Below are positions 20,746 to 32,158 of a stretch of DNA of 64,000 nt, in pieces; position 1 is the stretch's first letter; each line of letters opens with the position of its first letter. A program made the translations under genes and the position numbers. The DNA is from Brevibacillus invocatus (GTDB taxonomy: Bacteria > Bacillota > Bacilli > Brevibacillales > Brevibacillaceae): contig NZ_RHHR01000009.1 in the NCBI RefSeq assembly GCF_003710915.1, positions 62,001 to 126,000 on the forward strand, read 5' to 3'. The notes under the pieces are model-generated. The model worked only from the letters and a program-made list of their open reading frames with translations. It had not been told where the DNA came from and did not search any database.

Positions 20746-20758
20746 TTCACTGACAAAC

Positions 20759-20803
20759 CAAAAACGCACCTGCGACTCCCCAATGGGACACAGGTGCGTT
20801 TTT
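20759..20803. terminator. bidirectional terminator between amj and pyrG
   Basis: AAACGCACCTG / CAGGTGCGTTT with extra TCCC/GGGA pairing inside. A-run and T-run flank both sides, serving the two converging genes. Confidence 0.9.
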
Positions 20804-20815
20804 CTATTTACAAGA

Positions 20816-22417
<1,602 letters not shown>

Positions 22418-22481
22418 TTACGTCCCCTCTTCCCTATTCCTTTTAAATGATGATGAATGCAGATATAAAAACGGCTTATGA

Positions 22482-22540
22482 AAAAAGAAAAAACAAAAGC
22501 GAGTCCTATCCCGAAGTTGTTCGGGTAGGGGCACTTTTGT
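22482..22540 (-). promoter_or_regulatory. pyrG leader attenuator (terminator hairpin)
   Basis: The reverse-strand transcript forms ACAAAAG / CTTTTGT and CCTACCCGAA / TTCGGGATAGG stems followed by TTTTTTCTTTTTT. The 5' strand holds a C/U-rich GCCCCUACCC stretch that extra 5' G residues could pair with. In B. subtilis, low CTP makes polymerase stutter on the initial GGGC, adding G residues that block such a terminator. The hairpin is seen directly; the mechanism is by analogy. Confidence 0.75.
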
Positions 22541-22588
22541 TTTATAGTTTTCCATATTTAATCCTTCTTCATGTGAAGCCCAAGGAGT

Positions 22589-22617
22589 ATTTTATCTGTC
22601 CCTCAGACGGAAGTCAA
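22589..22617 (-). promoter_or_regulatory. sigma-A promoter of pyrG with GGGC start
   Basis: The reverse strand has TTGACT (22612-22617), 17 bases and TAAAAT (22589-22594). Seven bases later comes GGGCTTC, so transcription is predicted to begin at 22581 with GGGC, the start sequence required for reiterative G addition in B. subtilis pyrG. Confidence 0.75.
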
Positions 22618-22624
22618 GGACTTA

Positions 22625-23185
22625 TCACCGATCGTCTTCTTCAGAGTCCTCTTCTACTTCTTCTTCCTCTGCTTCTTCATCTTCGAACAGCTCATCTTCT
22701 TCTTCAATTTCTTCTTCGTCGATCTCGCCATCGATCTCTTCTTCCTCGATTTCAGCTTCTTCATCGACAAATTCTTCCTCGTCTTCGAAGATCACAACTT
22801 CATCTTCCTCGTAATCATCAACGAGCTCATCTTCGGATTCGAAATCGTCGAAGTCGTCGTCCATGATGACCTTCTTCTTCTTGCTTACGCCGCCTTCTTG
22901 GGTTTCATCTACGGTATCTGTCGGGTACCAACGCTTGAGACCCCAGACATTGTCACCCAAGCAAACGAAACGGCCATCGATATTAATTTCAGTGTATACT
23001 TGAGCGATGATGGCATTTACTTGTTCTTCCGTCAGCTTGCGCAGAACAACCAGCTCATCCATCAGTTCGCGGAAGTTATAAGTGCGATTGTTTTCACGCA
23101 GAATTTCGTATGCAATGTCAACCAATGCCATCTCACTTAGTCTCTCAGCATCAATGTGTGCAAGTTTTTGACTCACTACAGGCAC
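22625..23185 (-). CDS. rpoE: RNA polymerase delta subunit
   Basis: A 186-residue protein with a folded N-terminal HARE-type domain (about 15-90: MALVDIAYEILRENNRTYNFRELMDELV...VCLGDNVWGLKRW) and an extremely acidic, disordered C-terminal half after about residue 110, made almost entirely of Asp and Glu. This is the diagnostic architecture of delta, which aids promoter selectivity and polymerase recycling. The start is uncertain: GTG at 23185 or GTG at 23176 (three codons shorter), both near AGGAAAGG. Confidence 0.95.
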   Translation of the reverse strand: MPVVSQKLAHIDAERLSEMALVDIAYEILRENNRTYNFRELMDELVVLRKLTEEQVNAIIAQVYTEINIDGRFVCLGDNVWGLKRWYPTDTVDETQEGGVSKKKKVIMDDDFDDFESEDELVDDYEEDEVVIFEDEEEFVDEEAEIEEEEIDGEIDEEEIEEEDELFEDEEAEEEEVEEDSEEDDR

Positions 23186-23350
23186 GCCCTTTCCTATACA
23201 AAACTTGACTTTGTATCCACCCTTGCCGCTAAGCGACTCGGACTTGCTTACTGTATCGAAAGAATGAACTTCTCAATCGTACAAAGATATGAAGGCTATC
23301 ATACAGTATTCCTTATTTTAGACGAAAATGCAAGGCTTTCAAACCCCGTA

Positions 23351-23387
23351 GAAAAAAACATATCCCTTGGTCAAAAACCAAGGGATC
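23351..23387 (-). terminator. terminator after icmF
   Basis: ATCCCTTGGT / ACCAAGGGAT, a perfect 10-bp stem, then ATG and seven T on the reverse strand. Confidence 0.9.
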
Positions 23388-23392
23388 GGATG

Positions 23393-26300
23393 CTACATAT
23401 TTCGACGATATTGGCCGCCCACTTCATACAAAGCAGCACTGATTTGTCCCAGGGAAGCTACCTTGACCGTCTCCATCAGCTCAGCGAAAATATTGCCTCC
23501 TGATACCGCCACTTCCTGCAATCGGCGCAAGGCCACAGGGGCTGTATCCCGATGAAGCTCCTGGAAAGACCGCAGATTGACGATCTGCTGCTCCTTCTCT
23601 TCCTCCGTTGCCCTAGCAAGCTCAATCTCGTAATCTTCCTCAGACGCATTCGGATTGATAAAGGTGTTCACGCCGATGATCGGCAGCTCGCCTGTATGCT
23701 TTTTCATTTCGTAATACATCGACTCATCTTGAATCTTGCCTCGCTGGTACTGCGTTTCCATCGCTCCGAGGACGCCGCCACGGCTGCTCAGGCGTTCGAA
23801 TTCTTGCAGCACGGCTTCTTCTACCAGATCTGTCAGCTCTTCGATGATAAAAGCACCCTGCAGTGGATTTTCGTTCTTCGCCAATCCCATCTCTTTGTTG
23901 ATGATCATCTGGATCGCCATCGCCCGGCGTACCGAGTTCTCCGTCGGCGTCGTGATCGCTTCATCATAGGCATTGGTATGCAGCGAATTGCAGTTGTCGT
24001 AGATGGCTACGAGCGCTTGCAGCGTCGTACGGATATCGTTGAAATCCATCTCCTGGGCATGAAGGGAGCGGCCCGAGGTCTGAATGTGGTACTTCAGCTT
24101 CTGGCTCCGTTCGTTGCCCCCGTAGCGGTTTTTCATCACTGTAGACCAGATGCGACGTGCAACTCGACCAATCACCGTGTATTCAGGGTCCAAGCCGTTG
24201 GAGAAGAAGAAGCTCAGATTCGGCGCAAAGTCGTCGATATGCATGCCACGGCTCAGGTAGTACTCTACATATGTGAAGCCATTGGCCAAAGTGAAGGCAA
24301 GCTGCGTGATCGGATTGGCTCCCGCCTCGGCTATATGGTAGCCGGAAATGGAAACCGAGTAGTAGTTGCGCACCTTGTGATCGATAAAATACTGCTGAAT
24401 ATCGCCCATCATCCGCAAGGCGAACTCTGTGGAGAAAATACAGGTGTTCTGTCCCTGATCTTCCTTGAGAATATCCGCCTGCACGGTTCCGCGTACAGTA
24501 GAAAGGGTATACGCCTTGATCTGGGCGGCTTCCTCCGCAGTAGGCTGGCGGCCTTCCCGCGCTGCAAAGGCCTCGAGCTGCTGTTCGATTGCAGTGTTCA
24601 TAAACATCGCCAAAATCATCGGCGCAGGTCCATTGATGGTCATCGACACAGAAGTGCTTGGTGCGCACAGATCAAAGCCCGCGTAGAGCTTCTTCATATC
24701 CTCCAGCGTACAGATGCTGACCCCGCTGGTCCCGATCTTGCCGTAGATGTCTGGCCGATAATCTGGGTCCTCCCCGTACAGGGTCACAGAATCAAAAGCG
24801 GTGCTGAGGCGCTTCGCTTCATCATTTTGAGAAAGGAAATGAAAACGTCTGTTGGTGCGCTCTGGTGTCCCTTCCCCGGCAAACTGCCGCTTGGGGTCCT
24901 CGCCCTCCCGCTTGAACGGGAACACACCTGCTGTGTACGGGAATTCTCCAGGTACATTTTCTTTCATTGACCACTTCAGAATCTCGCCCCAATCCTGGAA
25001 GTCGGGTAGAGATACCTTGGATATCCGCGTACCTGAGAGGGATTCGCTGAACAGCTTGGTCACGATCTCCTTGTCGCGAATCTTGGTGACCAATTGGTCC
25101 TGCCTGTACGCTTCCTTCAGCTGAGGCCATTTTTCCAGTATGTGCTGACACTCCGGATGAAGTTTGGCTTCAAAAAGGGCAATCTGCTTATCCAGCACTG
25201 CCACTAATTCCTCCGCGGTCGCTTCACCTGATGCCAGGAGCGTTTCCTTTGCCCCGTGCAGTTGGAACAGCTTTCTTGCAATCCCGGACTGCTCTTCTGT
25301 ATAGACACGGTATTGTCGCACCGCATTGGCAATATCCTGCAAATAATTGACGCGTTCTACCGGAATTAACGAAGTTTTATGAATCTTAACCGGTGTCGCA
25401 TCGAGCTGTTCTACAGACCAATCCACACCCGTTTTTTCTACAATCCTGCGCATCAGCGCGGCGAACAACACATTGGTGCCGGGGTCATTAAACTGGCTGG
25501 CAATGGTCCCGTATACCGGAATCTGCTCGTCTGGCAAATCAAACAGCTGGTGGTTGCGTCGATACTGCTTGCGCACTTCCCGCAACGCGTCCTCCGAGCC
25601 TTTTCTCTCAAACTTGTTGATCGCAATCAGATCAGCAAAATCGAGCATATCGATTTTTTCCAGCTGGGAAGGGGCACCGAATTCACTGGTCATGACGTAC
25701 ATCGAGACATCGGAAACCTCTGTCACCTGTGCATCGCCCTGACCGATCCCGCTCGTCTCGACAATGATCAGATCGAAGCTGGCTGCCCGTGCGACACGGA
25801 TCGCATCCTTTACCGCTGCCGAAAGCTCAGAACCTGATCTGCGTGTAGCCAGGCTGCGCATGTACACCCTTGGCGTATTGTTTGCGTTCATGCGAATCCG
25901 GTCACCAAGGAGCGCACCACCTGACTTTTGCTTGGATGGATCGACCGACAAAATCGCCACCGTCTTGTCTTGGTACGTGCGAATAAAACGTCGAACCAGC
26001 TCATCCGTCAGGGAGCTTTTTCCTGCCCCACCCGTTCCTGTAATACCCAGGACAGGGATGGTTACCTCCGGCTCTGATACCTTTTTCAGTACCGAATCTT
26101 GCCATTCCGAATTTTCCACTGCGTACTCCGCTACAGAAATCAGACGGGCAATTGCCTGATGATTCTGCTCGCGAAGCTCACTCAGTTCCTGATCGATTTG
26201 TTTCACTGTAGGAAAATCGGATTGCCGAATCATGTCGTTAATCATGCCCTGCAAGCCCAGTCTACGCCCTTCATCCAGGGAGTACAGCTTGCATACGCCA

Positions 26301-26644
26301 TAGGACTCTAATTCGCGGATTTCGCGTGGAACGATGACACCGCCACCGCCGCCAAAGACACGGATGTGTCCAGCTCCGCGCTCTTTCAACAGATCAATCA
26401 TGTATTTGAAATACTCGACATGCCCGCCCTGATAGGAGCTGATGGCAATTCCCTGCGCATCCTCCTGTATAGCAGCGGTTACGATATCGTCAACGGAGCG
26501 GTTGTGTCCCAGATGGATCACTTCCACTCCCGAAGATTGCAAAATACGACGCATAATGTTGATTGAGGCATCGTGACCGTCATACAAACTGGCTGCAGTC
26601 ACAAAGCGGACCTTGTTTCGCGGACGATACACTTCTGTTTCCAT
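23393..26644 (-). CDS. icmF: fused isobutyryl-CoA mutase IcmF
   Basis: A 1083-residue three-part protein interconverting isobutyryl-CoA and n-butyryl-CoA with adenosylcobalamin. Residues about 10-140 are the B12 domain (DGHDASINI with ligand His24, [15 protein letters not shown]). Residues about 195-420 are a MeaB-type GTPase chaperone (Walker [10 protein letters not shown] near 204-211, then [12 protein letters not shown]). Residues about 540-1083 are the TIM-barrel mutase domain ([28 protein letters not shown]). It lies 21 bases behind its tetR gene and has its own terminator. The related acyl-CoA activities of IcmF proteins (isovaleryl/pivalyl) cannot be distinguished here. Confidence 0.95.
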   Translation of the reverse strand: METEVYRPRNKVRFVTAASLYDGHDASINIMRRILQSSGVEVIHLGHNRSVDDIVTAAIQEDAQGIAISSYQGGHVEYFKYMIDLLKERGAGHIRVFGGGGGVIVPREIRELESYGVCKLYSLDEGRRLGLQGMINDMIRQSDFPTVKQIDQELSELREQNHQAIARLISVAEYAVENSEWQDSVLKKVSEPEVTIPVLGITGTGGAGKSSLTDELVRRFIRTYQDKTVAILSVDPSKQKSGGALLGDRIRMNANNTPRVYMRSLATRRSGSELSAAVKDAIRVARAASFDLIIVETSGIGQGDAQVTEVSDVSMYVMTSEFGAPSQLEKIDMLDFADLIAINKFERKGSEDALREVRKQYRRNHQLFDLPDEQIPVYGTIASQFNDPGTNVLFAALMRRIVEKTGVDWSVEQLDATPVKIHKTSLIPVERVNYLQDIANAVRQYRVYTEEQSGIARKLFQLHGAKETLLASGEATAEELVAVLDKQIALFEAKLHPECQHILEKWPQLKEAYRQDQLVTKIRDKEIVTKLFSESLSGTRISKVSLPDFQDWGEILKWSMKENVPGEFPYTAGVFPFKREGEDPKRQFAGEGTPERTNRRFHFLSQNDEAKRLSTAFDSVTLYGEDPDYRPDIYGKIGTSGVSICTLEDMKKLYAGFDLCAPSTSVSMTINGPAPMILAMFMNTAIEQQLEAFAAREGRQPTAEEAAQIKAYTLSTVRGTVQADILKEDQGQNTCIFSTEFALRMMGDIQQYFIDHKVRNYYSVSISGYHIAEAGANPITQLAFTLANGFTYVEYYLSRGMHIDDFAPNLSFFFSNGLDPEYTVIGRVARRIWSTVMKNRYGGNERSQKLKYHIQTSGRSLHAQEMDFNDIRTTLQALVAIYDNCNSLHTNAYDEAITTPTENSVRRAMAIQMIINKEMGLAKNENPLQGAFIIEELTDLVEEAVLQEFERLSSRGGVLGAMETQYQRGKIQDESMYYEMKKHTGELPIIGVNTFINPNASEEDYEIELARATEEEKEQQIVNLRSFQELHRDTAPVALRRLQEVAVSGGNIFAELMETVKVASLGQISAALYEVGGQYRRNM

Positions 26645-26665
26645 CGTTCCACTCTCCCCGATAGC

Positions 26666-27301
26666 TTATTGTTCGGAGACGCTGATTTCACGAAGCAAGA
26701 GTGCAATCTGCTTCTCCGTAAATTCTTCCAATGTATAATGCTTGTGCAAAGCCCAACGACGGAACACCCACATCTCTGCCAAAACCATGATGTTATCCGC
26801 CATCAACTTGACATGCTTCTCGTCGATGTTGATAGAGCCGTCTGCTATTCCTTTGCGTAGAATTTCCACAAAAATTTGAGCAATCTCTTCTTCGCGCCCC
26901 AGCACATAGCGCAGGGTTTCTTTTGGCAATGATTTGGATTCCTGATAAATCAGGAGCACGCGATCACTCATCTGGTCCATCACGCGAATCAAGCTTTTCA
27001 GCGCCAGTTTCATGATCTTCAATCCAGTGCCGTTAAAATTGATCGCTTCTCTCAAACGTGTCTCCATCTCGGCATGAATCGCATCACAAACGAGATACAG
27101 CACGTCTTCCTTGGACTCGATGTATTCGTACAAGGTTCCGATGCTAAAGCCGGATGCGCGGGCAATTTCCCGTGTGGTCGTTTTATGAAAGCCTTTATGA
27201 ATAAAGAGATCAACGGCAGCTTCGACAATCTGTTCACGCCGTTTTTCAATAAGCTTTGGATCTTTTACCAGGGAAGGTATCGTTCTTTTTTTATCAGACA
27301 C
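26666..27301 (-). CDS. TetR/AcrR family regulator next to icmF
   Basis: A 211-residue regulator with an N-terminal helix-turn-helix (TTTREIARASGFSIGTLYEYIESKEDVLY, about residues 35-65) and an all-alpha ligand domain. The open frame runs 63 codons further, but AAAGGTGGTTTCATT places the start at the GTG at 27301. It shares a transcript with icmF and lies just past the acyl-CoA dehydrogenase operon. A palindrome resembling those in front of the thiolase and fadF genes lies in its own leader, so it is a candidate acyl-CoA-responsive repressor of all three units. Confidence 0.88.
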   Translation of the reverse strand: MSDKKRTIPSLVKDPKLIEKRREQIVEAAVDLFIHKGFHKTTTREIARASGFSIGTLYEYIESKEDVLYLVCDAIHAEMETRLREAINFNGTGLKIMKLALKSLIRVMDQMSDRVLLIYQESKSLPKETLRYVLGREEEIAQIFVEILRKGIADGSINIDEKHVKLMADNIMVLAEMWVFRRWALHKHYTLEEFTEKQIALLLREISVSEQ

Positions 27302-27325
27302 AATGAAACCACCTTTCAAACTGAC

Positions 27326-27339
27326 TGAGCGTTTGGTCA
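27326..27339. promoter_or_regulatory. candidate operator in the tetR-icmF leader
   Basis: TGAGCGTTTGGTCA matches 10 of 12 arm positions of the palindrome TGAGCG-N2-CGCTCA found at 32036-32049. It is also embedded in CTGAC...GTCAG. It lies about 25 bases upstream of the tetR GTG. Confidence 0.45.
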
Positions 27340-27395
27340 GACATATGTTGGAAAGAAAGGAAAAAAAACGCTCTGCTGTGATACGTATCGCCATT

Positions 27396-27424
27396 ATTAT
27401 ACGCGAGTGTAAAGCGGAAGCCAA
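27396..27424 (-). promoter_or_regulatory. promoter of tetR-icmF
   Basis: The reverse strand has TTGGCT (27419-27424), a 17-base spacer and a perfect TATAAT (27396-27401). Confidence 0.6.
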
Positions 27425-27530
27425 ATCTTTCTTTTCCATCAATGAGAGGGGAAATGTGCCTTCGAACGTTGAGACCAGACGGGAGTGCATGACGGATCAC
27501 GACACTCCCACACTGCTCCCTGAACCCATT

Positions 27531-28673
27531 CTATTCTTTCAAGAGGAAATTGCTGATCACGACGCGCTGAATCTCGTTGGTACCTTCGTAGATTTGCGTG
27601 ATTTTGGCATCGCGCATGAACCGTTCTACCGGATACTCACGCGTGTAGCCATAGCCGCCGAATACCTGCACCGCTTCTGTCGTGACTTCCATCGCAATGT
27701 CACCAGCAAACACCTTGGACATCGCTGACGCCTTTCCATACGGCAGTCCCTGGTCCTCGAGCCATGCTGCCTGGTACGTCAAGAGACGCGCCGCTTCGAT
27801 TTTGGTTGCCATATCCGCCAGCTTGAACTGGATGGCCTGCAGAGAAGCAATTGGCTTGCCAAACTGATTGCGCTCCTTGGCATACGCTACCGCATGCTCA
27901 AATGCTCCCTGTGCGATCCCCAATGCTTGCGCGGCAATGCCGTTGCGTCCTCCGTCCAAGGTCATCATGGCAATCTTGAAGCCTTGACCTTCTTCGCCCA
28001 AAATATTTTCTGCAGGGACCCGGACATCTTCAAAGTTAATAGCCAGCGTCGGCGAGGAGCGAATTCCCAGTTTCTTTTCTTTTTTGCCCATCGTAAAGCC
28101 AGGCATGTCTTTTTCCACGATGAAGGCCGTGACGCCTTTATGCTTGAGTTCAGGCTGGGTCACCGCGAACACGATGTAGATTTCCGCTTCTCCGGCGTTG
28201 GTGATAAAAATTTTGCTGCCGTTCAGGATGTAGTGGTCGCCGTCGCGAACAGCGGTCGTGCGCATTCCTGCCGAATCAGAGCCGGAGCCTGGCTCGGTCA
28301 GACAGTAGGCACCCATTTTCTTGCCTTCTGCCAGCGGACGCAAATATTTTTGCTTCTGTTCCTCCGTACCGAACTTGTAGATCGGCCAGCTTGCCAGCGA
28401 AACCTGTGCAGACAGAGTCACACCGATGGAAGCATCCACACGGGAAAGCTCTTCAACTGCAATCACATAGCTGAGATAGTCAGCTCCAGCACCGCCGTAT
28501 TCCTCTGGCCAGGGAATTCCCGTCAGCCCCAGCTCTGCCATTTGCTCAAAAATCGAACGGTCGAAGCGTTCTTCCTCGTCGCGTTCTGCTGCTGTCGGTG
28601 CTACCTGATTCTCTGCAAAGTCACGAATCATTTTGCGAAGCATTTCTTGTTCTTCTGTCAGTTGAAAATTCAT
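27531..28673 (-). CDS. acyl-CoA dehydrogenase (first of two)
   Basis: A 380-residue FAD flavoenzyme oxidising acyl-CoA to enoyl-CoA and passing electrons to [88 protein letters not shown] are conserved, including the catalytic glutamate in YEGTNE. The ATG at 28673 follows GGGGGAGTGAAAGAG; the three preceding codons are discarded. It is the last gene of the thiolase operon. Short-chain or branched-chain specificity is likely from context but cannot be read from the sequence. Confidence 0.93.
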   Translation of the reverse strand: MNFQLTEEQEMLRKMIRDFAENQVAPTAAERDEEERFDRSIFEQMAELGLTGIPWPEEYGGAGADYLSYVIAVEELSRVDASIGVTLSAQVSLASWPIYKFGTEEQKQKYLRPLAEGKKMGAYCLTEPGSGSDSAGMRTTAVRDGDHYILNGSKIFITNAGEAEIYIVFAVTQPELKHKGVTAFIVEKDMPGFTMGKKEKKLGIRSSPTLAINFEDVRVPAENILGEEGQGFKIAMMTLDGGRNGIAAQALGIAQGAFEHAVAYAKERNQFGKPIASLQAIQFKLADMATKIEAARLLTYQAAWLEDQGLPYGKASAMSKVFAGDIAMEVTTEAVQVFGGYGYTREYPVERFMRDAKITQIYEGTNEIQRVVISNFLLKE

Positions 28674-28747
28674 CTCTTTCACTCCCCCAAATAGACGTGT
28701 CTGTTTCCCCGGTCATCGTCAAATCTGCTGCAACGAGTCAGGGCGTA

Positions 28748-29890
28748 TTATTCAGCAAGCAATTGCTTGGTGATGACAAGATGTTGAATTTCATTGGTTC
28801 CTTCATAAATCTGCGTAATCTTTGCATCCCGGAAAAGGCGTTCTACCGGATATTCACGTGTGTAGCCATAGCCGCCGAATACCTGGACAGCCTCTATCGC
28901 CAGCTTCATGGCAGCATCCGATGCAAAGAGCTTTGCCATCGAGGCTTCTTTCGTGCAGGGAAGCCCCTTGCTGCACAGCCAAGCTGCTCGATAGACCAGC
29001 AGACGTGCTGCTTCAGCCTTGGTCGCCATGTCCGCCAGTTTGAAGCCCACTGCCTGAAGCTTGCCGATCGCCTGACCGAACTGCTTGCGTTCTTTGGCGT
29101 ATTCGGTAGCGTAGTGAAGGGCTGCTTCAGCGATCCCTAGCGCTTGTGCCGCGATACCGATCCGTCCTTTATCCAGATTGGCCATCGCGATGGTAAATCC
29201 TTCTCCTTCATTCCCCAAAAGATTGGCTGCCGGAACGACGGCATTGTCGAATACGAGCTCTGTCGTATTGGAGCCGTGCAGCCCCATTTTCTTTTCTTTT
29301 TTACCAACAGTCAGACCGGGGGTATCCTTATCTACAATAAAGGCGGAAATGCCTCTTGCCCCTTTACCCGGATCGGTTACTGCAAAGGTAATGTACGTAT
29401 CCGCTACCCCGCCGTTGGTAATGAAGATTTTGCTGCCATTGAGAATGTAGGCATCCCCTTTGCGAACAGCCTGTGTACGAATACTGCTGGCATCCGAGCC
29501 TGCATGCGGCTCTGTCAGGGCAAAGGCTCCCAGATATTCACCTGTCGCCAATTTCGTGACGTATTTATGCTTCTGCTCTTCCGTACCAAAATAGAGGATG
29601 GGATTGGTTCCCACAGACGTATGGACGGAAAGAATGACACCCATTGTTGCGCTGACCTTCGCTATTTCGTTGATCGCCAGAATATAGGAGACAAAATCAG
29701 CCCCTGCACCTCCCCACTCTTCCGGTACCGGGATGCCCATCAGCCCCATTTCTCCCATCTTTTTGACAATGTGGAGCGGGAACTGTTCCGTCTCTTCCAT
29801 AATCGGAATAAACGGCGCCATCTCCTTGTTCGCGAAATCACGAACCATGCGACGCATCATTTGCTGCTCTTCATTGAAATGGAAATCCAT
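28748..29890 (-). CDS. acyl-CoA dehydrogenase (second of two)
   Basis: A 380-residue paralogue of the neighbouring dehydrogenase. [55 protein letters not shown] and [34 protein letters not shown] are present, with catalytic Glu in YEGTNE. It resembles butyryl-CoA / MmgC-type enzymes. Two tandem dehydrogenases suggest one for straight and one for branched short chains, an inference only. It is 29 bases behind hbd. Confidence 0.93.
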   Translation of the reverse strand: MDFHFNEEQQMMRRMVRDFANKEMAPFIPIMEETEQFPLHIVKKMGEMGLMGIPVPEEWGGAGADFVSYILAINEIAKVSATMGVILSVHTSVGTNPILYFGTEEQKHKYVTKLATGEYLGAFALTEPHAGSDASSIRTQAVRKGDAYILNGSKIFITNGGVADTYITFAVTDPGKGARGISAFIVDKDTPGLTVGKKEKKMGLHGSNTTELVFDNAVVPAANLLGNEGEGFTIAMANLDKGRIGIAAQALGIAEAALHYATEYAKERKQFGQAIGKLQAVGFKLADMATKAEAARLLVYRAAWLCSKGLPCTKEASMAKLFASDAAMKLAIEAVQVFGGYGYTREYPVERLFRDAKITQIYEGTNEIQHLVITKQLLAE

Positions 29891-29919
29891 CTTAGTCCTA
29901 CCTTTCTGCCTTCATCTCG

Positions 29920-30771
29920 TCAGTTGTACTCGTAGAAACCTCGACCGGATTTTTTACCTAGCCATCCCGCTTTTACGTATTTGCGCAAGAGCGGGCATGG
30001 GCGATATTTTGAATCGCCAAAGCCTTCATAGAGCACTTCCATGATCGCGAGACACGTATCAAGACCAATAAAATCGGCGAGCTTGATCGGACCCATCGGA
30101 TGATTCATCCCCAGCTTCATCACTTCGTCGATCGCTTCGGGAGTCGCTACTCCTTCGTATACGCAGTATATGGCTTCGTTGATCATCGGCATCAAAACAC
30201 GATTGGATACAAACCCCGGAAAATCATTCACGCTGACCGGAACCTTTTCCATTTGCTTGGACAGATCCTCCGTGAGCTGATAGACCTCATCGCTGGTTTG
30301 CAGGCCACGGATGATCTCGACCAGCTTCATGACAGGAACAGGGTTCATGAAGTGCATCCCGATGACTTTCTCAGGACGTTTGGTAACCGCTGCAATCTCT
30401 GTAATCGGCAAGGAAGAGGTATTGCTCGCCAGAACCGTGTGTGGCGGACAAATCTCGTCCAGACGGACAAAAATCTCAGATTTGATCTTCATGTTTTCCG
30501 TTGCTGCTTCGACGACGAAATCCACATCCCGTGCGTCAGCCAAATCGGTGGAAGCTACCAGCCGTGCAAGAATGGCTTCCTTGTCTGATGCTGTCAATTT
30601 GCCCTTCTCTACATTGCGGGACAGGTTCTTTTCAATAGAAGCTAGACCGCGATCCACAAAATCCTGGCGAATATCATGGAGGTAGACACGAAAGCCTGCC
30701 TGAGCTGCTACCTGTGCGATTCCACTGCCCATTTGTCCTGCGCCAATCACCATAATGGTTTGTACATTCAT
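29920..30771 (-). CDS. hbd: 3-hydroxybutyryl-CoA dehydrogenase
   Basis: A 283-residue NAD-dependent dehydrogenase converting 3-hydroxyacyl-CoA to 3-ketoacyl-CoA. The Rossmann motif IGAGQMGSGIAQVAA, ASNTSSLPITEIA and IGMHFMNPVPVMKLVEII (catalytic His), and the C-terminal FPGFVSNRVLMPMINEAI and MNHPMGPIKLADFIG are clear. The frame extends 21 codons upstream, but GGGAGG lies before the ATG at 30771. It is the equivalent of MmgB/Hbd. Confidence 0.95.
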   Translation of the reverse strand: MNVQTIMVIGAGQMGSGIAQVAAQAGFRVYLHDIRQDFVDRGLASIEKNLSRNVEKGKLTASDKEAILARLVASTDLADARDVDFVVEAATENMKIKSEIFVRLDEICPPHTVLASNTSSLPITEIAAVTKRPEKVIGMHFMNPVPVMKLVEIIRGLQTSDEVYQLTEDLSKQMEKVPVSVNDFPGFVSNRVLMPMINEAIYCVYEGVATPEAIDEVMKLGMNHPMGPIKLADFIGLDTCLAIMEVLYEGFGDSKYRPCPLLRKYVKAGWLGKKSGRGFYEYN

Positions 30772-30785
30772 ATCAAAAGGCCTCC

Positions 30786-31967
30786 CTAATCGACTTTGAT
30801 CAAAATGGCATCCCCTTGTGCTGCGCCACTGCAAATGGCTGCGATTCCCAAACCTCCGCCACGCCGCTTCAGCTCGTAGGCCAGATGCATGATAATCCGT
30901 GCTCCACTGGCCCCGATCGGATGACCTAGCGCGATTGCTCCACCATTTACATTTACTTTTTCTTCGTCCCAGCCGACGATTTTACCGCTGGTCAAGGTAA
31001 CGGCAGCAAAGGCCTCGTTCACTTCAAAGAGAGCGATTTCGTCCAGTGCTACGCCTGTCTTTTGCAGCAGCTTTTGAATCGCCAAGCCTGGAGTCGTAGC
31101 GATATACGGCGCTTCTGCTCCGACCTGTGCGTGTCCTAGAATCGTAGCTAAAGGCTGTATTCCGAGCTCCTGGGCTTTGGCATCCGACATCAGCACCATC
31201 GCGGCTGCTCCGTCGTTGATGCCTGGCGCGTTGCCGGCAGTTATCGTTCCGTCCTTTTTATATACGGGCTGCAGTTTAGCCAATCCCTCTATTGTCGTAT
31301 CCGGGCGCGGCCCTTCGTCAGTCGCTACCAGCAAGGGCTCGCCTTTTCTTTGCGGGATGGAGACAGGTACGATTTCCTCCGCAAATAGTCCATTCTGCAT
31401 CGCTTGCGAGGCCCGCTGCTGACTGCGCAGCGCCCACAGATCCTGGGCTTCACGCGTAATGTCGAACTCCTCTGCGACATTACTGCCGTGAACGGCCATC
31501 GGCACCTGATCAAAAGGGCAGGTAAGGCCGTCGTACATCATCAGGTCGCGTACGGTTGCGTCACCCATACGCAGGCCGTAACGAGCATCAGGGATTGCAT
31601 ACGGGACGTTGCTCATGCTCTCCATGCCACCCGCTACGATAATCTCGCCATCTCCCGCACGAATGATCTGATCGCCCATCGTGACGGCACGCATCCCGGA
31701 GGCACATACCTTGTTGATCGTCTCGCTCGCTACCTCCCATGGAAGTCCCGCTTTGCGCGCTGCCTGGCGGGAGGGCACCTGACCTGCTCCAGCCTGTACG
31801 ACCATCCCCATGATGACCTCGTCCACCTGATCCGCTTCGACACCAGATCGCTCCAAAGCCGCCTTGATCGCTACGGCCCCCAAATCCACGGCAGATAACG
31901 CTTTCAACGAGCCGCCAAATTTGCCAAAAGGTGTGCGAGCTGCGCCTACAATCACTGTTTTAGTCAT
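30786..31967 (-). CDS. acetyl-CoA C-acetyltransferase (thiolase)
   Basis: A 393-residue thiolase making or cleaving acetoacetyl-CoA. The acyl-cysteine lies in [12 protein letters not shown] (about residue 88), the second pair in [20 protein letters not shown] and [20 protein letters not shown] is also intact. It is the first gene of the operon thiolase-hbd-two dehydrogenases, with a sigma-A promoter and a perfect operator-like palindrome in front. There is no enoyl-CoA hydratase or ETF gene in this operon, so these must come from elsewhere. Confidence 0.95.
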   Translation of the reverse strand: MTKTVIVGAARTPFGKFGGSLKALSAVDLGAVAIKAALERSGVEADQVDEVIMGMVVQAGAGQVPSRQAARKAGLPWEVASETINKVCASGMRAVTMGDQIIRAGDGEIIVAGGMESMSNVPYAIPDARYGLRMGDATVRDLMMYDGLTCPFDQVPMAVHGSNVAEEFDITREAQDLWALRSQQRASQAMQNGLFAEEIVPVSIPQRKGEPLLVATDEGPRPDTTIEGLAKLQPVYKKDGTITAGNAPGINDGAAAMVLMSDAKAQELGIQPLATILGHAQVGAEAPYIATTPGLAIQKLLQKTGVALDEIALFEVNEAFAAVTLTSGKIVGWDEEKVNVNGGAIALGHPIGASGARIIMHLAYELKRRGGGLGIAAICSGAAQGDAILIKVD

Positions 31968-32035
31968 CTATCCGACCCTCCGCTTCGATGATCTATTTTT
32001 CGGCCTAGCCGTTTTTGAATACATACCCAACTGAT

Positions 32036-32049
32036 TGAGCGGTCGCTCA
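32036..32049. promoter_or_regulatory. operator palindrome TGAGCG-N2-CGCTCA before the thiolase operon
   Basis: TGAGCGGTCGCTCA is a perfect 6-2-6 palindrome 16 bases downstream of the -10 box and so just past the predicted start point, a position suited to repression. Near-identical sites lie before fadF and before tetR. Confidence 0.65.
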
Positions 32050-32065
32050 TTTTTATTCTACTCTC

Positions 32066-32094
32066 ATTTTGCCCCTTGGTGTTGCAATAGTCAA
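32066..32094 (-). promoter_or_regulatory. sigma-A promoter of the thiolase operon
   Basis: The reverse strand has TTGACT (32089-32094), a 17-base spacer and CAAAAT (32066-32071). Confidence 0.6.
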
Positions 32095-32106
32095 TGCATT
32101 TGAAAA

Positions 32107-32141
32107 AGAAAAAGTTGTACTACCTTAGCAGTACAACTTTT
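32107..32141 (-). terminator. terminator after fadF
   Basis: AAAAGTTGTACT / AGTACAACTTTT perfect stem followed by TCTTTTTC on the reverse strand. Confidence 0.9.
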
Positions 32142-32158
32142 CCCAGAGCGGCGATGAA

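Noticed and set aside
22625-22860. Low-complexity GAA/GAT-rich tract, possibly a repeat or contingency locus
   Set aside because: It encodes the acidic tail of the RNA polymerase delta subunit; the codons are mixed GAA, GAG, GAT and GAC rather than a pure tandem repeat.
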